Below, one piece after another: positions 59,955-64,000 of a stretch of 64,000 nucleotides of DNA. Numbering within the stretch: the stretch's first letter is position 1; every line of letters starts with the position of its first letter. Source of the DNA: Pseudomonas entomophila L48 (lineage in GTDB: Bacteria; Pseudomonadota; Gammaproteobacteria; Pseudomonadales; Pseudomonadaceae). The stretch is taken from NCBI RefSeq assembly GCF_000026105.1, contig NC_008027.1, positions 5,724,501 through 5,788,500 on the forward strand, written 5' to 3'. The notes under the pieces were generated by a model. It ran no database searches, was not told the DNA's origin, and worked only from the letters and a program-made list of their open reading frames with translations. The translations under genes were made by a program, and so were the position numbers.

Positions 59955-60005
59955 ACCGGCTCGCCGGCACAGCCCGCTCCCGCAGGAGCCGGCTTGCCGG
60001 CGAAC
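59955..60005. repeat. REP pair, partly degenerate
   Basis: Inverted copies with ACCGGCTCGCCGGC and CGGCTTGCCGGCGAA lie between the convergent CBS-domain and M23 genes. Confidence 0.7.
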
Positions 60006-60006
60006 C

Positions 60007-60903
60007 TCAAGGATTCCCCGCCGTGAAATTCGGCAACCCGCCAATCGGCCGGTCGAACTGGAACGGAATCGACTCCAACGCCAACCCCACGTTGCGCTGC
60101 ACCACGAAATGCAGGTGCGGCCCGGTGCTGTTGCCGGTGTTGCCCGACTTCGCCAGCGCCTGCCCCACCCCCACCCGCTGCCCCTCCGCCACCACCACCG
60201 AGCCACGCATCAGGTGCAGGTACACGCCCATGGTGCCGTCCGGGTGGAGGATGCGCACGAAGTTGCCCGACGGGTTGGTGCCCCGTCCGCTCTGGCTGTT
60301 TTCGACCTTCACCACCACGCCGCCGCGCGCCGCGATGATCGGCGTGCCCTCGGGCATGGCGATGTCCATGGCGTAACGGCCCTTGGGCCCGAAATGGCTG
60401 AAGCGACCGTTGGGCCCCTGGGTCAGGCGGAACGGCCCGCCCTTCCACGGGAACGGATAGCGATAGCCCTCGGAGCGCTGGATCGGGTCGCCCATGGCGT
60501 AGTTGAACGTGCTCGAATACTTCAACGGCCCGCCCGGAGCGGCCAGCACTACGCTGAGCACCTTGCTCGAGCGCGGCCCGATCACGCGCCGCACGACGCG
60601 CGGGGCATTACCGCCGAAGGCGTTGGCCAGCTTGTCCACGCGCAGTTCCACCTCCAGCGGCACGTACAGTTCGTTGCGCGCGATGAAACGCACACCACCG
60701 GGGAAAGGCTCGGCCTGCAGGCGCACCTGGCGGTCCAGGCGCTCGACGATCGGCTCGCGGAAGACGAACGGTTTGGCCCCCGGGCTTGGTCGGTCGGAAT
60801 AAGAGACCACACCGAAGTTGTCGGTGGTCTTGTAGATGGTCATGGCCAAGCTCGGCGCCGAGGCCCAGAGCAAGGCACAGAACAGCAGCAGGCGGGCGGG
60901 CAT
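60007..60903 (-). CDS. M23-family peptidase (LasA/LytM-like)
   Basis: The 298-aa secreted protein has a signal peptide (residues 1-20) and a C-terminal M23 domain. Metal-ligand candidates H170 and D180 are in FSHFGPKGRYAMDIA, and the HLHF pair is at residues 263 and 265. The family is a zinc endopeptidase acting on peptidoglycan; the spacing before GRYAMDIA differs from classical HxGxD, so activity needs testing. The upstream part (residues 20-150) is beta-rich and may bind the wall. Confidence 0.85.
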   Translation of the reverse strand: MPARLLLFCALLWASAPSLAMTIYKTTDNFGVVSYSDRPSPGAKPFVFREPIVERLDRQVRLQAEPFPGGVRFIARNELYVPLEVELRVDKLANAFGGNAPRVVRRVIGPRSSKVLSVVLAAPGGPLKYSSTFNYAMGDPIQRSEGYRYPFPWKGGPFRLTQGPNGRFSHFGPKGRYAMDIAMPEGTPIIAARGGVVVKVENSQSGRGTNPSGNFVRILHPDGTMGVYLHLMRGSVVVAEGQRVGVGQALAKSGNTGNSTGPHLHFVVQRNVGLALESIPFQFDRPIGGLPNFTAGNP

Positions 60904-60996
60904 GATGATGGCTTTGTGACAGTTATGGTCTGTCGAAGCCTAGCAGCCCAGATAAAGACAGGTTGTGACAGCTGGTCGGAAGTTTTTAGAGCCTTC

Positions 60997-61082
60997 TGTA
61001 GGAGCGGCTTCAGCCGCGATGCAGACAACGCGGTGTCTGGCACCCGCTTTGCGGGTGATCGCGGCTGAAGCCGCTCCTACAG
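60997..61082. repeat. Composite REP module
   Basis: Near-identical to the 3231 module, with the same CACCCGCTTTGCGGGTG hairpin core. It lies upstream of the M23 gene and downstream of the CheY-like gene. Confidence 0.85.
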
Positions 61083-61094
61083 AGTGTGCAGCGG

Positions 61095-62003
61095 TCAGGC
61101 GCCTGGGGTGAAGTGCTTCTGCGTGGTCCCGCGGGCAATCAGGCGCGACAGGTAGTCGAGCTTCTGCGCATCCTGGTCGACGAACTTGAAGGTCAGCTGC
61201 AGCCAGTCGCTCTCAGGCTTGGGCTCCAGCGCGGCGATGGCGTGCAGATAGCCGTTCAGGCGCGCCACCTCGGCGTTCTCGCCTTGCTCCAAGTCCAGCA
61301 CTGCGCCTTCGAGCACCTGTGGCAGGTTGGCGCTGCGGCGCACCACCAGCAGGGCTTCCTTCAGGCTCAAAGCCTTGATCACGCACGGCTGGGTGCCGCT
61401 GGACAGGCGCAGCTGGCCCTGGCCTCGGCCAGCCTGGGCCGCGGCGGCGGCTGTCTTCGGCGTTGGGGCGTTGATCAGCGGCTTGGCTGCTGCCACAGGC
61501 GCGGCGGCGGGCGCGGCCACCTTGGCCGCTTCCGGGCGACCGCCGGTCAGGGCGCTGAGCGAGTCGTTGGCGAACGCCGAGTTGACCCGCGCCGGCGCGC
61601 TGGACATCAAGGCATCAAGCTTGCCGATCTTGGTCAGCGACTTCTTCACCTTGGTCAGCAGCTGCTCGTTGGTGAACGGTTTGCCGACGAAATCGGAAAC
61701 GCCGGCCTGGATGGCCTGGATTACGTTCTCCTTGTCACCACGGCTGGTCACCATGATGAACTGCATGGTCTTCATCTCTTCCTGCTGGCGGCACCAGGTC
61801 AGCAGTTCGAGGCCCGACATCTCGGGCATCTCCCAGTCGCACAGGACCAGGTCGAAACGTTCCTTGCTGAGCATTGCCATGGCCTTGCGACCATTGACCG
61901 CGTCCTCGATTACCACGCCGGGGAAGGCGTTACGCAGGCACTTCCTTACCAGGTCGCGGATGAACGGGGCATCGTCCACGACCAGCACATTCACTTTACT
62001 CAT
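61095..62003 (-). CDS. Response regulator with PilZ-like C-terminus
   Basis: The 302-aa protein has a CheY receiver at residues 1-125 (phospho-Asp about D56, VLCDWEMPEM). An Ala/Pro-rich linker (about 175-215) follows. The C-terminal domain resembles PilZ but lacks a clear RxxxR and D/NxSxxG set, so c-di-GMP binding is doubtful. No cognate kinase adjoins. The start is the ATG at 62003. Confidence 0.85.
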   Translation of the reverse strand: MSKVNVLVVDDAPFIRDLVRKCLRNAFPGVVIEDAVNGRKAMAMLSKERFDLVLCDWEMPEMSGLELLTWCRQQEEMKTMQFIMVTSRGDKENVIQAIQAGVSDFVGKPFTNEQLLTKVKKSLTKIGKLDALMSSAPARVNSAFANDSLSALTGGRPEAAKVAAPAAAPVAAAKPLINAPTPKTAAAAAQAGRGQGQLRLSSGTQPCVIKALSLKEALLVVRRSANLPQVLEGAVLDLEQGENAEVARLNGYLHAIAALEPKPESDWLQLTFKFVDQDAQKLDYLSRLIARGTTQKHFTPGA

Positions 62004-62125
62004 CGATATTCCTCTTGAATCCCGGCTAGCATACCGCCGACTGATGGCCATTTGCCAAACCACTGGTCACGCCGGGACTTCTCACACGGTTCGCGGGTGC
62101 CTGCTGGTGCTCGACCGCAAACGAA

Positions 62126-62149
62126 AACGCCCGGCGATTGCCGGGCGTT
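62126..62149 (-). terminator. Terminator after phoU
   Basis: A 10-bp stem AACGCCCGGC/GCCGGGCGTT with a GATT loop, followed on the minus strand by TTTTCGTTT, 17 bp after the phoU stop. Confidence 0.88.
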
Positions 62150-62166
62150 CATGCTCGGGAGCAATT

Positions 62167-62937
62167 CTATTTATCGTCCGGTTCGGCCGGAACATTAGCG
62201 ATTTCACCCTCGTCGAAGGCCTCGCCTTTCACTTCGGCTTTCATGCGTTTGAGGCCCATGTGGCGCACGTCGGTACCGCGCACCAGGTAGATCACCAGCT
62301 CCGAGATGTTGCGCGCGTGGTCGCCGATGCGCTCCAGCGAACGCAGAGCCCAGATCACGCTCAGCACGCGGGAGATCGAACGTGGATCTTCCATCATGTA
62401 GGTGACCAGCTCGCGCAGCGCGGTCTTGTACTCGCGGTCGATGGTCTTGTCGTACTGGGCCACCGACAATGCCAGGTCGGCGTCGAAGCGGGCGAAGGCG
62501 TCCAGCGCGTCGCGGACCATGTTGCGCACCTGGTCGCCGATGTGGCGCACCTCGACGTAGCCGCGCGGCGACTCGCCTTCCTCGCACAACTGGATGGCGC
62601 GGCGGGCGATCTTGGTCGATTCGTCGCCGATGCGCTCCAGGTCGATCACCGACTTGGAGATGCTGATGATCAGGCGCAGGTCGGAGGCCGCCGGCTGGCG
62701 GCGGGCGAGGATGCGCACGCACTCCTCGTCGATGTTGCGCTCCATCTGGTTGATCTGTTCATCGACTTCGCGCACCTGCTGGGCCAGGCCCGAGTCGGCC
62801 TCGATCAGCGCGGTGACGGCGTCGTTCACCTGCTTCTCGACCAGCCCGCCCATGGCCAGCAGGTGGCTGCGCACCTCCTCGAGCTCGGCGTTGAACTGCT
62901 GGGAGATGTGGTGGGTAAGGCTTTCTTTGTTGATCAT
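62167..62937 (-). CDS. phoU: Phosphate signalling protein PhoU
   Basis: The 256-aa PhoU has two tandem three-helix bundles with metal-site motifs (SVIDLERIGDESTKIARRAI and SLERIGDHARNISELVI). It transmits the PstSCAB status to PhoR and restrains the regulon. The start is the ATG at 62937. A pair of REP elements separates it from pstB on the same strand. Confidence 0.96.
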   Translation of the reverse strand: MINKESLTHHISQQFNAELEEVRSHLLAMGGLVEKQVNDAVTALIEADSGLAQQVREVDEQINQMERNIDEECVRILARRQPAASDLRLIISISKSVIDLERIGDESTKIARRAIQLCEEGESPRGYVEVRHIGDQVRNMVRDALDAFARFDADLALSVAQYDKTIDREYKTALRELVTYMMEDPRSISRVLSVIWALRSLERIGDHARNISELVIYLVRGTDVRHMGLKRMKAEVKGEAFDEGEIANVPAEPDDK

Positions 62938-62994
62938 CGTTTCGCTCCGCGAAGCAGCTGCAAGCTTCAAGTGATTCGTGTCGTTCCCTGGCCT

Positions 62995-63111
62995 GTAGGA
63001 GCGGCCTTGTGTCGCGAGAGGGCTGCAAAGCAGCCCCGGTGATTTTTGCATCAAGGCTGAAACCCTGGGGCTGCTTTGCAGCCCTTTCGCGGCACAAGGC
63101 CGCTCCTACAC
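62995..63111. repeat. REP pair inside the pst-phoU operon
   Basis: Two inverted copies of the GGCCTTGTGTCGCGA subfamily, each with a GGGCTGCAAAGCAGCCCC hairpin, lie between pstB and phoU. Confidence 0.82.
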
Positions 63112-63131
63112 AAGCACCCTGTGGGCAATCG

Positions 63132-63965
63132 TTAGCCGTAGCGACCGGTAATGTAGTCTTCGGTCTGCTTCTTTGCCGGGTTGGTGAACAGGGTGTCGGT
63201 GTCACCGAATTCGACCAGTTTGCCCATGTACATGAAGGCGGTGTAGTCCGAAACCCGGGCCGCCTGCTGCATGTTGTGGGTCACGATGACGATGGTGTAC
63301 TTGGATTTCAATTCGTAGATCAGTTCCTCGACCTTCAGCGTCGAGATCGGGTCCAGTGCCGAGCACGGTTCGTCGAGCAGCAGCACTTCCGGCTCCACGG
63401 CGATGGTGCGGGCAATTACCAGACGCTGCTGCTGGCCACCGGACAGGCCCAGCGCCGAGTCGTGCAGGCGGTCTTTCACCTCGTCCCACAGCGCCGCGCC
63501 CTTCAGCGCCCACTCGACGGCTTCGTCGAGCACGCGCTTCTTGTTGATGCCCTGGATGCGCAGGCCGTAGACCACGTTCTCGTAAATGGTCTTGGGGAAC
63601 GGGTTGGGCTTCTGGAACACCATGCCCACGCGGCGGCGCAGCTCGGCCACGTCCTCGCCCTTGCGGTAGATGTTGTTGCCGTACAGGTTGATGGCGCCTT
63701 CGACGCGGCAGCCATCGACCAGGTCGTTCATGCGGTTGAAGGTGCGCAGCAGGGTGGACTTGCCGCAGCCGGACGGGCCGATGAAGGCGGTCACGCGCTG
63801 CTTGGGGATGTTCATGCTGACGTCGAACAGCGCTTGCTTGTCGCCGTAGAACAGGGACAGCCCGGGTACTTCGATGGCCACGGTCTCTTCGGCCAGGCGC
63901 AGGCTCTGCTTGTCGCGGCCCAGGGCCGACATGTCGATGCCGTGGGCGTGGGATTCATGCTGCAT
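63132..63965 (-). CDS. pstB: Phosphate ABC transporter ATP-binding protein PstB
   Basis: The 277-aa ATPase drives high-affinity phosphate import by PstCA. Walker [10 protein letters not shown] is at residues 63-71, the ABC signature LSGGQQQRL and Walker B LLLDEP are present. GGAG stands 6 nt before the ATG at 63965; the in-frame ATG at 63977 overlaps it. It is cut off from pstSCA by the window edge and feeds signalling to PhoU/PhoR. Confidence 0.95.
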   Translation of the reverse strand: MQHESHAHGIDMSALGRDKQSLRLAEETVAIEVPGLSLFYGDKQALFDVSMNIPKQRVTAFIGPSGCGKSTLLRTFNRMNDLVDGCRVEGAINLYGNNIYRKGEDVAELRRRVGMVFQKPNPFPKTIYENVVYGLRIQGINKKRVLDEAVEWALKGAALWDEVKDRLHDSALGLSGGQQQRLVIARTIAVEPEVLLLDEPCSALDPISTLKVEELIYELKSKYTIVIVTHNMQQAARVSDYTAFMYMGKLVEFGDTDTLFTNPAKKQTEDYITGRYG

Positions 63966-64000
63966 GGTCAACTCCATACGCTATCAATTCGTTTCAAAGG

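Overview
The window is core chromosome of a fluorescent Pseudomonas, most likely the P. putida group. The DNA is GC-rich and densely coded. It has 20 loci of pseudomonad REP elements (GTAGGAGC-type hairpins). It carries Crc, AlgC, cytochrome c5, RpoZ-SpoT-RidA, ExbB-ExbD-TonB, OxyR-RecG, a rubredoxin pair and PhoB-PhoR/PstB-PhoU in the order I know from P. putida and, in part, P. aeruginosa. I see no prophage, insertion sequence, integron, CRISPR array, tRNA or rRNA. Both edges cut gene neighbourhoods: the 5' end of a chemoreceptor gene on the left, and pstB without the rest of pstSCA on the right.

Layout. 0-10 kb: chemoreceptor (partial), LysR regulator, MATE efflux pump, GGDEF/EAL protein, rep helicase, xpt, acetyl-CoA hydrolase/transferase. 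10-23 kb: cytochrome c5, the polyamine repressor PauR, the alanine pair dadA/dadX with its Lrp-type regulator, a Cys-cluster protein, a PuuB-like flavoprotein, a DUF1127 protein opposite a MocR regulator, a phospholipase D-like lipoprotein, an MFS carrier, a KauB/PuuC-type aldehyde dehydrogenase and a small cupin. 23-35 kb: rpmB-rpmG, a peptide-binding protein, radC, coaBC-dut-algC-argB, pyrE, crc, rph, yicC-gmk. 35-40 kb: a puuA-puuD-permease operon with a divergent LysR gene. 40-52 kb: rpoZ-spoT-ridA, a lipoprotein, an SDR protein, exbB-exbD-tonB, oxyR-recG, a YbaK/HDOD protein, an SCP2-like protein and hupA. 52-64 kb: rubredoxin reductase and rubredoxin, ubiC-ubiA, a COG4315 protein, phoB-phoR, a CBS/CorC membrane protein, an M23 peptidase, a CheY-PilZ-like regulator, phoU and pstB.

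How the genes connect. A gamma-glutamyl polyamine pathway is spread over 27 kb: PauR-type repressor, PuuB-like oxidase, KauB-like dehydrogenase, PuuA ligase, PuuD hydrolase and an APC permease. Nucleotide, coenzyme A, ubiquinone and sugar-phosphate housekeeping genes lie between them. Global control is well represented: Crc, SpoT, OxyR, HU and PhoB/R.

I found no convincing undescribed multi-gene system. The best leads are regulatory: a Fur-like palindrome before a c-di-GMP enzyme, a recurring composite REP module that also supplies stop codons, REP modules inside the dad and pst operons, a structured rpmB leader, and repeat operators at the MocR/DUF1127 and puu loci.
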